NCBI GenBank assembly: GCA_964036045.1
Contig: OZ038378.1
Coordinates: forward strand, 42,409,228-42,473,227
DNA length: 64,000 nucleotides
DNA from: Eutreptiella sp. 'Long Island Sound 2002'
Taxonomy: Eukaryota > Euglenozoa > Euglenophyceae > Eutreptiales > Eutreptiaceae
Direction: 5' to 3'
Shown here: positions 11,070 through 22,970 of the stretch, in pieces
Position numbering within the stretch: the stretch's first letter is position 1
Layout: each line of letters starts with the position of its first letter
Position numbers and translations under genes: made by a program
Notes under the pieces: generated by a model
What the model was told of the DNA's origin: nothing
What the model saw: only the letters and a program-made list of their open reading frames with translations
Database searches by the model: none

Positions 11070-11738
11070 TGTCATATGCTTGTGCTTGGGTGCATATAGA
11101 AAACCCATTTTCCTTGTCTTGCACTTAAAAATCAAATTGTTTCCAATGTTCTCCATTACAATTGATCTTGTTGGCAAGTACAGGACACAGGCAACAGCAA
11201 GAAGACGAAGTCGTGAACGAACATTGAGCTGGACGAACTGGCTGGTCCAGTAATACGGGTTCACATGCCTAAATAACAGGAACATTAATGTGGCATTGAA
11301 ATCTCATTAAAAAGGCAACAAAACCTATATTTTAACAACTTTCTGAGTAGTCTATCTTGTCACAGGCCTTGTCAATATCACGTAAATTGCCGTCGGCGAC
11401 AGCAGGCGCCGACAATCGCGACAGGCCTTATGAAGCTTCTAAATAGCTACAAAATAGCTTCTAATACATTAGAACCTTCTAAAATGGCATAAAACATGAT
11501 TAAATCACATTATAAGCATATGGGATGTGATTATTCATGTATGGCTACTAATGTAATCTAGATCTCTGCTCTGTGTGGTGTACCTAAGAGCAGTAGACTC
11601 TAGCAGTAAGCTATAGGCTTGAAATATGAGCCACATATGAGTACATATCCTAGTATCTTAGGATCTTGAAGCTCTATGAGGTCTTGTAGAGTTCCTCCAG
11701 AAACCTTCTGAGAGGCCCAAATGCCCCAACTTATTACA
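11070..11738. repeat. Left LTR of LARD-like element
   Basis: This 669-bp repeat has TG and CA ends and is nearly identical to 17368-18036. Inside, between about 11400 and 11500, are short repeats built on the words AATAGCT and TTCTAA. Confidence 0.9.
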
Positions 11739-14700
11739 CCCCCTTCCTAAGCTTCATGCACATTCACTAAGAATGTTCATGACAAGCTGATAATCTAACA
11801 TAAGGAGGGGTATGGGAACGCTCATATTCAATGTTCTGAGTGTCTACTGTAGTGTCTTACTACCCCCTTCCTAGAGGTAAAGACATATTTTCATCTAAAA
11901 GGGTAAAGTTCCTAAGTCTTAAGTACGTAAAGTAGGGCTCAAAATGAAACATGAAAAACACTAAGCAAAAAGCTAGCATACAAAGTATGAACAATGACAA
12001 CCTAACTCTTCAGGCAAACAATGAGGGTAAGAGTAATACACCTGGATGTAGATGTGTAGATTACAATGAGCTATACGGAAAATCAATAACAATTGAGAAT
12101 GAAACGCAACATGTGGGGTTAAACCGGAAATTCAAGCTCTGCCCAAGCTGTCTATTGACATGACATGGTCTGCGTCATCCATAGAGAGGATATACCACCT
12201 TACTCAATGGGCGCTTGGCACCAACCCCGAATGCTCCGGCTGGATGCATTATGGTACCTGCAATGGGTTTCCTGGCCTGCATTACATGGACGGAGAAAGC
12301 GAGGCAGCATCAGTAATGAGTAACTCTTGATTAGTTTAGCGGGACGGATTTGAAAAAGGTGGGGAGTGGCAGTCACGATGAGACAAAACTCATCTGACCC
12401 GGATCTGCTCTTTTTGATCCTTGGGTCAAGGTCATTCAAGGATTGATCCGTATGGGGGTATGGGGATTTATACGAATACTTCAACCAAGAAGGCGTTGAA
12501 AGATATAGTTTTTCATTACTGACCTTTTACTCATACCTTCTAGCTATCGCTAAACAAAGCTGAAACATCAGTTACCTATCATGCCTAGAAATCATGTGCA
12601 AAAGAATCAAAATTCCATCACGGCAATATGCTTTGCACTCCAACCTATGCAACATATGCACCATGGCATTCCAGGGCATAGCACACAGTAATCTAATAAG
12701 ATATGAAGCTAGCGAGAATACTGATTTGTGTAGAAATGTCCTAAATGACTTAAATCACCAATGCAAATAATTTGCACGAAAAGGCGAAAATGTAGAAGTG
12801 TGTTGATCATGTAAATTCAGAGAAAGAAGATGTATGGGTTGTGGTAAGTGCTAAAGATGACGGAACCAATGAATTGTATGTGAATGTAGGGGATGGGTTT
12901 ACGGGTAGGGGTGGGTTGGTCCCCTGGGGTTGTTCTAAAACGAAGTAGGTAAGGAGTCATGGCGTCGGAAAGGTCGGCTCTTTCCTGGATGGACCGCTTA
13001 GCTCGAAAGCAAGCCTACATCCTACCCGACTGGAGGGTCGCCACTGCCCCTATAAGCGAGATTGGAGGGTGGCTACTGCCTCATATAAGCGGAATGAATG
13101 GTCTGTTGTCTGAGACAAGTAGAAGTAGTAAATCTCCGAAAAATGCTTATCGTAGTCAAAGTGTGTGCTGTACCTTACCGGAAGACCAATCAATGGCGAG
13201 CCCCTTGCCCAGCAGATGGTTGTACAAAGCCAACCGTGCGGGGGCCTGTCTTCCTACATGATGAATGCTTTCCGCTCAACTGAATTCCAGGATTCAGGAT
13301 ATCCTCATGGAGCTTAACTCCGTCATCTATCTCTACCGCAAGAGAAGGGGTCTATCCAACTGCATGGAAAGTAGCTATCTACCCGCGCGAGGGTAGAATC
13401 CTATACACTGTAGGCATTCACCACCTTTCGATAATCCTTTTCAATGAGCCTACCGTAGTGCACCGCTTGGCCTCGGTGGCTACCGGCGTAGGACTCTTCA
13501 CTAACACACCGCGGAATGCATTAGCCAAGTCGCAGGCTTAGTGACCAAACGTAAACCTGTTCACTTGGGTTACACAACAAAGATGTGGCGAGGTGAGACC
13601 AATGTCGGCTTTAAGCAGACACTGACTATGTACACGAAGGAAGTGACCTACATGTTGGCTCGTAGACAAAAGCTGCATGGAAGTGGTACTACAGCAATTC
13701 CTCAGAGGGTGAGTTCCTTGCTTGAATTTAATGAAAAGTTGTGGAAACTTTGAAGAATTGAAGGTATCCTTCCAAATACCTCCAACAACCCTTGAAATTA
13801 CTTTGAATCTAGGAGAGCGCAGTTCCAAGCGCGCTGCAGCGACGACGACGACGACGAAGACCACGAAAAGCGACGCTTTGGACTTCCTGGAGCCTCCTAC
13901 AAGTTCGAAAAGTTGATTTTCTTGAAGATATTTAAGTTTCATTAAGGACTACTTTGAGTTACTCAAGAATACCTTGAAGAGTGGTCAAAACAAGTCGAAA
14001 ATCGTGGAGATCTTGGACCTACGCGCTGCTGAGCGACGTGAACCAGCGCTGGAGGACTTCGACAACGCGGTTTCAAGGCGCTGCAGACTGCTGCAGCCTT
14101 GTGATTTGTAGTTTTGAAGTGTAGCATAGCATACCTTTGATGTTTGTGTTGTTGCATTTCATTGCCTCATTGCACACGGCCCCCGGTTGCCCTGTGTCGA
14201 GGATTCACGCGCTTTGACGCGCTTTTCTACCTGCAGGCGTGTCGCCAGTAGCTTGATTGTCGATTTCCCACCCTCCCTTCCCCTTCAGAGCTATGATTTT
14301 CTTGAAGTTTTTCACTAACTTTTGATGTTCCAAAAGGCCAAAAATGTCGAAAATGGCCTACATCATTTTACGCAAAACTTGGCGCCATCGGCTCAAAACG
14401 CGTCGAGTAAAGCGCCATCGTAAACTAGAGAGCGCAGGCTCCCAAATAACGTTTTCATCTCGTTTTGACTCAACATAGGCTCCTTTTTGTGATTTTCCCA
14501 AGATGACCCATGAATCACTTTTTGCCCAACCCTCTAAAGCACCCCAAAATGACTTTTGGTGTTTTACGCATATCTTCGCGCCATTGCGCTGAAAAAATTT
14601 GAACCAAGCATATATGAGAGGTAGACAGTAAAACGCTCTTATTTCACACTTCACTTTCCTGAGATCAATTTTTAGACTATTTTCCCATCCCCAACAACTT

Positions 14701-17367
14701 CACCCATGAACCACCCCATGAAAACCCCTGAAAAGTGCCTTTTGTGCTTTCTTCATATCTCCCAGAGAAAAAAGGTATGAGGTTTCATATCATTTTTCTA
14801 AACAACACTGAACAACACTGCTCTCTAACCCTGGGTCACTCTCATTTTCAAAAAATGGAGATGGCTATTGTAAAAATGCCACAAGTTACCACACAAACCA
14901 CTTGGTGAAAAATCATGCAAAATGGTTTTGGAGTTTTAATCATTCCTCTGGGACCATGGTGACTTCGAACTTGAACCAAGGTGTTTTACAAACACTGGAG
15001 CATGCAGTTCCGAAAACATGTTTACCTTGAATTTCTGTGGTCAAGAATGGATTTTTCCCATGGTCGTCAATTTAGTGCATGAAAGCATGTATTCAATGTT
15101 TGTGTTCATGAGGGCACAAAAAAATACCTTTCGCAGAGCCTATGGTGAGTTGGAAAGTCATCAGAGCTGTTTTGAAAAGGTAATGGTGTCTAGCTTGCAG
15201 ATATTCAATCACTGGATTCTATTAAAAGTGGGATGCCAGTGAAAAAGTTTGATTTTTCTATGCTTCTTTGGTGGTTTTTCAGCATATGTTGCATGTGACA
15301 TTCATGTGTCTCCCCCCACCTTCTATTTCTCTGAACCTCTGATGAGTTGGGGGAACATCAAATATGTTTCGGAAACCTGAGGACATGCGCTATACAGTGC
15401 GGGTATTTCTTCTTTGACATCTCAGCAATATAGTATAGAAAAGTGCTATGGAACTTGGGCATTTTCAAGAACAAACAGGTTTTCACATCATTCTTTTGCA
15501 AAACCATTCGCGAGTCTTTGGTCTTCTAACCTTGAATCATTGTATGATATCGCAGTTTGTGATTGTTTGCATCAATTTTGATTCACTCTAACTAGGCTTA
15601 GCCTAGGTAGAGAGGTAGATACCTTAGAATTACTTTAGACACACAGTAAATAGTGAAACATTTTGTTGTCTTTTCGGCCAAAAAACAAATTTGGCCACAA
15701 CCATTAACAGACCGTTTGCATCCGCCACATTCACCGTCTAAGCCTTTCCCTTCGACTCCCTAGGCTGAGTGGCTCCGTTCGGCTGGCCCGTTGTCCCAGG
15801 GACAAAGAAGGCGTGGGGCCTGTTGCCACCAGGGAGTAGGGAGGGGATTGATGGGTGTGAGCGGAGGGCGGAAAGAGAAGACTCAATGCAGGAGCACCCA
15901 AGTGAAACATTAAACGACCGCATTCGACCAAACCTTTGGCATTGACCTCTCTTGGGGTCCTTGAGACCATTTTCCGATGAGAGAGGTTGATGTTGGTATA
16001 TGGCCGCGGAAGAAGCTTGCAACACTTACTTACTTTTACTTACTTACTCTAGCTAGCTAGCTAACTAGCTAGTATAGGAGATGCATTGACCTTTATGGTA
16101 TCATAATCCTAATGCTAAAGGTTGAGTTGAACTCAACTTAATGTCCCTGGTCCCCCCCCTGTAGGGCAGGGTGGTGAGGAGAAGTGCCGCAAGGCGCTGG
16201 TACTGTAATAGAGGTAGCCATTCCAGTAGGTGCAGGCCGGAATGTTAGTGTGCGATACCATTTGACTTCTTTTCATCCCTTTACCTCTGACCTGAAGTGA
16301 GTGCTGGGCACTGGTTACGGCCTATGGTTGCACTAACCAACCCACTGCTGGCCTACGCATACACACGGCCTACGGTTGCCCTGTGTTGCATTGGCTTCCC
16401 ACGTAGACGCACGGCCCACGGTTGCCCTGTGTCGCATTGGGGAGTGCTGAGCTTGTACGGCCTACGGTTGCCCTATGAGCCTCAGTCTTGGTATTTTTGG
16501 CAAGCTGTGTGTTTTACATTATCCATTGTTTCATTTGAGCACAATTGCATTTGAGCTAGGAAGTGATTTGTCCTCATTTCACTCTACCATGCACCTCACC
16601 CTTCACTGCATGGCCGTCAAGGCAAGCGTTTGACTAGTGACGTATTCTACTCTCCATTCGGATTGCATTTCATTCATTCCGTTCGGCAGGTCACTCATTC
16701 TTTGCATTCCACTTTGCAAATCTTACATTTCATACTTATTGCATTACTTCCTTATTGCAAGGGTTTCCCCATAGCGCTCAACATGCAATATGGTCCGTAA
16801 TTGATCTGCCCTACGTGGTTCTATGAGCACCTTTGCTCAATAGACCCCGAGTTTTGGTTCGCCGACGAACAATCAATTCGTATCCCCTCAACTATTGTTG
16901 CTTAACTGCAAGTTGTGAGGAATGAATCTCTTTTTCCAACCCTCGCGATCATTGACCTAGGTCATTTGGTCTAAAGAGCTAGTTTATCCTCAAATTTGCT
17001 ACCGAACCACTGCGGGTACGTTCCGCTTCGTTAACTTTCGCTCGATCGCCTGGTACAGCCTCAATTACCGGGTTTGAGAGTGCTCAATTGAGTGTCCGCA
17101 GTCTACAACATTACAGTCTCCATCACATTCTCCGTCACCCCCAACGGAAAACCATCAGACGCATGGCGGACCCAATTGGATTCTTTTTTCACACACTCCC
17201 TCCCTCATCACACTACACATACAACACACACACAAACACGTACCATGAGTCATTTGATTATTCCATTTATTTGTGTGGATATCACAATTATGGAACAGCG
17301 TACGCTGGCCCAGCTTCTGCGCGTCGTCCTCGTCGTCGTCGTCCTGCTCGAACTCAGATTACTGGAC
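11739..17367. other. Non-coding interior of LARD-like element
   Basis: Nothing over this 5.6 kb resembles a protein domain; the longest frames are about 100 to 135 codons and look random. It holds a GAC microsatellite at about 13839-13857, TTAC and CTAG tracts at 16026-16073, and three copies of a 20-bp word built on ACGGCCTACGGTTGCCCTGT between 16364 and 16477, with a fourth diverged copy near 14177. A second trinucleotide tract of the GTC type lies close to the right LTR (about 17324-17345). Confidence 0.75.
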
Positions 17368-18036
17368 TGTCATATGCTTGTGCTTGGGTGCATATAGAAA
17401 ACCCATTTTCCTTGTCTTGCACTTAAAAATCAAATTGTTTCCAATGTTCTTCATTACAATTGATCTTGTTGGCAAGTACAGGACACAGGCAACAGCAAGA
17501 AGACGAAGTCGTGAACGAACATTGAGCTGGACCAACTGGCTGGTCCAGTAATACGGGTTCACATGCCTAAATAACAGGAAAATTAATGTGGCATTGAAAT
17601 CTCATTAAAAAGGCAATAAAACCTATATTTTAACAACTTTCTGAGTAGTCTATCTTGTCACAGGCCTTGTCAATATCACGTAAATTGCCGTCGGCGACAG
17701 CAGGCGCCGACAATCGCGACAGGCCTTATGAAGCTTCTAAATAGCTTCAAAATAGCTTCTAATACATTAGAACCTTCTAAAATGGCATAAAACATGATTA
17801 AATCACATTATAAGCATATGGGATGTGATTATTCATGTATGGCTACTAATGTAATCTAGATCTCTGCTCTGTGTGGTGTACCTAAGAGCAGTAGACTCTA
17901 GCAGTAAGCTATAGGCTTGAAATATGAGCCAAATATGAGTAAATATCCTAGTATCTTAGGATCTTGAAGCTCTATGAGGTCTTGTAGAGTTCCTCCAGAA
18001 ACCTTCTGAGAGGCCAAAATGCCCCAACTTATTACA
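17368..18036. repeat. Right LTR of LARD-like element
   Basis: This is the partner of 11070-11738 and has the same length. It is followed by the second copy of the target sequence ACAAG. Confidence 0.9.
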
Positions 18037-18041
18037 ACAAG

Positions 18042-19334
18042 TGGGTATGCCGGACATTCCCACACCGGCTGGCGCAGGACCTGAAGGAGGAGCTGCGGGA
18101 TCAGATCCGGGAAGGACTGATCCGTACGGAGCAGGCCTGCCTCCAGTGGTTGGAGGATGAGGAGCGGGTGGACGCTCCGAACCAGAAGCTGGAGGACCTG
18201 TGGTACATCCTGCTGCCGCTGGACCCCGGTGAGTTGCGGGTCCGGGAGTGGAACCGGTATCTGCGGAAGTACCGAAGATGCCTCAAGCTGGTGGAGGACT
18301 GGAACGAGGCCAGCAAGATCCGCCACCTGCTGAGGGACGTCCTCCCCGGCAACTGGAGGAGGCGAGTGGAGGACGAGGAGAAGAAGCGCGTCAAGAAGCG
18401 GGTAGCGGTGAGGATCATGGCGGCGGAGGATACCCATGCGGGTATCATGGAGTTCTTCAGGAGGAACCTGGGCGAGCCCAACCGGATGTTGGGACTGAAG
18501 AACGCCGTGTACGTGGAGGTGTTTGGAGACTCCATGGGGCAAAGGTTGCTGCGCCTCAACAACGTGGAGTGGAGGCGCGGGGAGCCGCTGAGGATGCAGG
18601 TCATCTTCGCCCGCATGAGCCTGGACGAGATCGTGAAGTACATCACGGTGGAGTTGAAGCTCAATGCGAAGAACGAGGCCCACGTGCAGGATCGACATGG
18701 TCATGGACAACGAGGCCACCGAGAGGACCGCCATCATCGGGAGATCCAGGAAGACACGGCCAACTCCGCTGAGGATGGCAGTGGAAGTGGCGAAGACCAC
18801 TGGTCCCGGGAGGATCACTAGGAGGCCCATTTCTTCGCGTTTGTGGCGCACAACGTGAGGGACAATGGGCAGGATCGGTCCAGATGGAGCCGGGTGGGAC
18901 CCAAGAAGGGCAGAGAGTCAAGGAGGATCGGGAACCCACAGCTCTCGTTCCGAGAGTACAGGTCTCAGCACGACGGGTGCTGGGTCTGTTATGGCAAGGG
19001 AAACAACCATGCACACGACCACCGTCAGTGGAAGGTGTATGAGGCGGACAAGAAGGCCTACTTTGCCGCCCACCCCGAGAAGAAGCCCAAGGAGCAGCGG
19101 ATTTCCGATTGGAAGGCGAAGGGCGGAGACGGGGGAAAAGGCCAAGGCAAAGGCCAAAGAAAAGGCGGAGGAAGAGGCTATGGTGGTGGGCCTGGCCAAG
19201 ACCGACGATTGAGGTCAATTGAGGAAGTTGCTGAGAACATGTTGAGGACGTTGGAGGAACTCAAAGCCCAGCAACGTGGTAAACAAAGTCCTGGCGGATC
19301 GCAGCCGGAAGGGGCTGCGGGAAGTCAAGTCTAG
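18042..19334 (+). pseudogene. Chromovirus gag, capsid C-terminal and nucleocapsid part
   Basis: This continues the gag frame broken at 11069. It encodes a helical, highly charged capsid-type region containing EERVDAP, a motif close to QERVDAP in the gag at 52.3 kb. TAG at 18819 interrupts the frame, which then stays open to TAG at 19332. The second part has a Cys/His cluster CWVCYGKGNNHAHDH, which recalls a nucleocapsid zinc knuckle although its last ligands are His rather than Cys. A Gly/Lys-rich RNA-binding tract follows. Both stops would disappear by a single TAG-to-CAG change. Confidence 0.7.
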
Positions 19335-20210
19335 AGGAGCCCCCACGGGAGTGGGACCTCGGAGGTCTCTCCTCCGAAAATAAGTGGAATCCCAGAGAAA
19401 GCGAAGGCACATCGGGTGCCGAAGAAGGCTCCAGAAGAGCCAAAACCACTGAGTTTTGCCACTCCCAACCCCTGGAGCGCCCTGCCAAGGGAAATTTATG
19501 TGGGCAAGGGACGTGGCAAGAAGGAAGGAGTGACCACGGAGAGCCCCGTGGACGGGCTAGACCAACCCAAGATCTACACCATCCGTGATCATACCCTCGA
19601 AGTCCTGATGCACCCGGACGTGCTAGAGTTGCATGCCGTGAGAGTCGTCCATACACCGCATGGCGACGAGCGGCAGTTGCACTTGAAGGTGCGTGTACGG
19701 TGCGGACAAGAGGAATTGGTGGTGGATGTTCTGGTGAATACGGGTGCCCAGGTGAGCCTGGTCCGGAGAGGGTTGTTCAAGGAGGAATCCCTGCAGCCCA
19801 GCCGGAGACCGGTGCGCCTGAAGGTGGCCAATGGAGAGATCATGGGTGGTGGTACCCATGAGGCCACTATCAGTATGGAATTCTGGGAGCATGAGCGCTT
19901 GAACCGCCCTGATTGGGCGAAGAGAAGCACTCTATCCGGGAACTTCCATGTGGCCGACATTACCGATTGGGACATGATCATGGGGTATGACTACATGGTG
20001 GCAAACGCCATTGGAGCCCTTCCCCATCGTGCAACGCTGGTCCGGGAGGATGATGAATGCCTCACATGGCTGTCCACGGACTATGCATGCGGATCATCCC
20101 ACTGGAATGATGAGGAAGAGGATCGAATCGTCCAAGCGGTGCAAGCTGTGGGTGCCAAGTCCAGAGGAGACCGCGGAGTTCAACTCACGGAGTACGGAAT
20201 GGCCCCGTAG
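19335..20210 (+). pseudogene. Chromovirus aspartic protease region, active site mutated
   Basis: The frame continues directly from gag and ends at TAG 20208. A retropepsin-like core is visible: a strand-rich region, the active-site loop LVNTGAQVSLV at 19731-19763, and the second signature DMIMGYDYM near 19971-19997. Active retropepsins have Asp-Thr/Ser-Gly; here the Asp codon has become AAT (Asn) at 19737-19739, which should abolish catalysis. No ATG opens this part, which fits synthesis as a segment of a polyprotein that would be cut by its own protease. Confidence 0.75.
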
Positions 20211-22970
20211 GTGTATGCCAGGATGATCCAGACGCTGGGAGCCGAAGCGCCCGAGACGGACGTCTTCGCTTCCCGGTATGCCCCACTTTTGCGGAAGTGT
20301 AGCAGGCATTGGCATCGAGGAGACTCAGCCTGGCATAGGCATTGGGGTTTGAAGGAGTGGGGGCCCATGTATTGGCATGGCTCCCTGGATAACACCAGAC
20401 GTACGGTGGAGAAGATCGTCGCGGATAGGGCGAAGGGGATCCTGGTCAGAACCGGCATAGGATCCACCCCATGTCCGCTGGAAGGTCTCAAGTCGACGCT
20501 GGACTCCATCACCCTGAACGAGATGTCATTCAGGCCAGAGGAGGAGCTGTTCATCGACGCCAAGGGTGTATCAATGCCCTCCCTGGGTCAAGCGTGGGGT
20601 ACCAAGGCTTTCCTGGTGGATGGGGCGCAAGCCCAGCCCACGGGTGATGAAGCATTCATCCGTAGGGTGGAGGCGGTGCCCATGAAGGTCATGTTCGAAC
20701 CCAAGGAGGGGACGGATCAGCCAATTGATGGCATTGACGTCCTGTCCCATGCCGAGATCGATGACGTCGTCAACTACATGCGGATGGGGATGCACGACCG
20801 TGTGGCAGCCAAGAAGGGGCGGGCCATGGTCACATCTCTGCTTTGGTGGGATGACAAGATGTTGGTCACCGGCAAGTACGAGAAGGATGAGTTCGTGGCG
20901 AGGGTCATGGATCACATCGCGGACCTATACGATGGTCCGGTTGGGTCGGACCCGCCGACGTGGGATTTTTTAAGAATGGGGGCCGATAGCGACAATAACC
21001 AGCCCGACGCCGCAAATTTTCGAAGATTATCGGTGGGAAGTGCACCCCACGACGATGAAGACGGCATATCGGACGGGGAGGACCCTGGAGAAGCCTATGC
21101 CACAGTGCGTTCGGATATATCGATACCGAAGCAGGCGGCTGAAGAGGCCCAGGAGAACCCGAAGGTCGCCGAGCTGAAGGAGAGGCTGATCAAAGCCTAT
21201 CCGCGGCTATTCAGTGGCGTCGCCAACAAGAACCCTCGGGATCGTGGGAGGTTTGGCACAGCGAGGATCAAGCTGAAGCCGAACCCCAGGATCTATCGTC
21301 ATCGGGAGTACCAACTTCAGGGCGATCGGGCCGAGGCCATGAAGAGGCTGTTGGCCGAATTCATTGAGCGGGGATGGATCGAACCCTCCGACAGTGAGTG
21401 GGCCAGCCCAGCCTTCATCGTGCCCAAGGAGGAGAAGGGCGAGTGGAGGTTGGTTGTTGATTACAGAGGTCTGAACGAGCAGACCGAGACCGACTCGTAC
21501 TCGCTTCCCCTGATCGACTCTATCCTCCAAAAACAACAGAAAAAGCGGATTTTCACGGTGTTGGACCTGAAACACGGTTATTACCAGATGCCGCTACACC
21601 CGGACTCCAGGCCCGGCACAGCGATGTCGACGCCGCTGTGGCCCATGCAGTGGAAAGTGGTGCCCATGGGCGCCAAGAATGGCAACGCCGCTTTTCAGCG
21701 CATGATGGAGGACCTACTCGGTCCAGTCCGGGAATGTGCCGATCCCTTCGTGGATGACATCATCATCGGGTCCGGCACGGAGAACATGACTGAGGACGAG
21801 CTCATCGACGCGCATGAGAAGGATCTGCGCCGAGTGCTTAGCGAGTTGGACAAGCACAACATGGTGTGCAAGCCCACCAAAGCCTCACTCTTCGTGAAGG
21901 AAGTGGGGTTCGCGGGTCACGTGGTTGGTCACGGGCAACGCCGTCCCATGCCTAGGAAGCTGGTGTCCCTGCACCACTGGGAAAAGCCCCAGACCATAAG
22001 CGAACTCCGATCCTTCATGGGGTTCTGCAACTACTATTCGGGTTATCTGCGAATGTATGCAGAACTGTCGGGGCCGCTGCACAAGATGCTGCAAGTGGGC
22101 AAGTTCGATGGCCGCAAGGGGAGCAAGAAGAAGCTTGCCTGGACCCCTGAGGCCGAAGATGCGGTCAGCCGCCTGAAGGAGCGACTCCTGGGGCAGCTGG
22201 GACTATTCTTGGTGGACCCAGACAAGGGATTCGTGCTACGGACGGACGCCTCGGACTATGCTGTCGGGGCAGTCCTCGAGCAGATTCGGGACGACGGGTC
22301 ACACGTACTCGTGGCGTTTTGGAGTCGGATCCTGGCCGAGGGCCAACGCCGCACCTGGACCGCGAGGGAGAAGGAGAGGTACGCCATCGTTTGTGCGCTC
22401 AGGAAGTGGTCCGGCCACATCGAATTGCAACCGGTGGTGGTTTGTACAGACCATCAGTCCTTGCAGAGCTGGCACAAGGAGCACGTCGACACCCCCTCCG
22501 GACCGGCGGCAAGGAGGGCCCGGTGGCACGAGACGTTCGCCAAGTTCGACCTCAGCGTCGTATACGTCCCAGGGAAGGACAACACTGTCGCAGATTGCCT
22601 CAGTCGATGGGCCTACCCCGCGGGCAAGGCCTGGATGGACATATCCAGCCATGGGGACGCCGAGGAAACCGAGGAGGCCAAGCGCATCATCCAGATGGAG
22701 AAGGCCATGGGGCAAGAGGGGGTCAAGTGCTTTGTGGTGATGGCAAACGGTACGGACCTGGCCAAGTTCCGGGGTGCCCGCGTCCAAGCTTTTCGAGAGG
22801 AAACCCTCGAGCAATGGATGGTGGCCCCTGTAGAGCTAGTCAGGTCGGTGCTCACAGAGGACTGGTCGGATGACTACGCGGCATCCGAACACTGGAGCAA
22901 GTACTGGAATGCCGTGAGCGCCCCGGCGGACGACGAGTGGCCTGAGGGCTTAACCGAGGATGGGGACTAA
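20211..22970 (+). CDS. pol: Chromovirus reverse transcriptase and RNase H
   Basis: This is a 919-residue open stretch in the gag-protease frame, between TAG 20208 and TAA 22968, without an ATG of its own at the left edge. The first 300 residues are a linker of unknown role. The reverse transcriptase occupies about 21200-22100: VDYRGLN, LDLKHGYYQMPL with the first catalytic Asp, and FVDDIII near 21747 with the other two. RNase H follows from about 22220 with TDASDYAVGAVL, the Glu of REKERYAI, TDHQSL and DNTVADCLSRW. All catalytic residues I can identify are present. It is known in this family to copy element RNA into DNA in cytoplasmic particles. Confidence 0.9.
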   Translation: MYARMIQTLGAEAPETDVFASRYAPLLRKCSRHWHRGDSAWHRHWGLKEWGPMYWHGSLDNTRRTVEKIVADRAKGILVRTGIGSTPCPLEGLKSTLDSITLNEMSFRPEEELFIDAKGVSMPSLGQAWGTKAFLVDGAQAQPTGDEAFIRRVEAVPMKVMFEPKEGTDQPIDGIDVLSHAEIDDVVNYMRMGMHDRVAAKKGRAMVTSLLWWDDKMLVTGKYEKDEFVARVMDHIADLYDGPVGSDPPTWDFLRMGADSDNNQPDAANFRRLSVGSAPHDDEDGISDGEDPGEAYATVRSDISIPKQAAEEAQENPKVAELKERLIKAYPRLFSGVANKNPRDRGRFGTARIKLKPNPRIYRHREYQLQGDRAEAMKRLLAEFIERGWIEPSDSEWASPAFIVPKEEKGEWRLVVDYRGLNEQTETDSYSLPLIDSILQKQQKKRIFTVLDLKHGYYQMPLHPDSRPGTAMSTPLWPMQWKVVPMGAKNGNAAFQRMMEDLLGPVRECADPFVDDIIIGSGTENMTEDELIDAHEKDLRRVLSELDKHNMVCKPTKASLFVKEVGFAGHVVGHGQRRPMPRKLVSLHHWEKPQTISELRSFMGFCNYYSGYLRMYAELSGPLHKMLQVGKFDGRKGSKKKLAWTPEAEDAVSRLKERLLGQLGLFLVDPDKGFVLRTDASDYAVGAVLEQIRDDGSHVLVAFWSRILAEGQRRTWTAREKERYAIVCALRKWSGHIELQPVVVCTDHQSLQSWHKEHVDTPSGPAARRARWHETFAKFDLSVVYVPGKDNTVADCLSRWAYPAGKAWMDISSHGDAEETEEAKRIIQMEKAMGQEGVKCFVVMANGTDLAKFRGARVQAFREETLEQWMVAPVELVRSVLTEDWSDDYAASEHWSKYWNAVSAPADDEWPEGLTEDGD

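Larger units (their letters stand above)
11070..18036. mobile_element. LARD-like LTR element nested in chromovirus gag
   Basis: Two 669-bp direct repeats (11070-11738 and 17368-18036) start TGTCATATGC and end TTATTACA. They are flanked by a perfect 5-bp duplication ACAAG (11065-11069 and 18037-18041). The 5.6-kb interior has no retrotransposon gene. I count about eight differences between the repeats (about 1.2%), fewer than between the host chromovirus LTRs, which agrees with a younger insertion. No clear primer binding site or polypurine tract is seen, so it is a large non-coding retrotransposon derivative that must borrow its enzymes. Strand cannot be decided. Confidence 0.9.

Noticed and set aside
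16364-16477. CRISPR-like array (three 20-bp words with spacers)
   Set aside because: Only three imperfect words at uneven spacing in a eukaryotic retroelement; no cas genes are present.
13839-17345. Inverted repeat between the GAC tract (13839) and the GTC tract (17324)
   Set aside because: The match is limited to the trinucleotide repeat and does not extend into the flanks.
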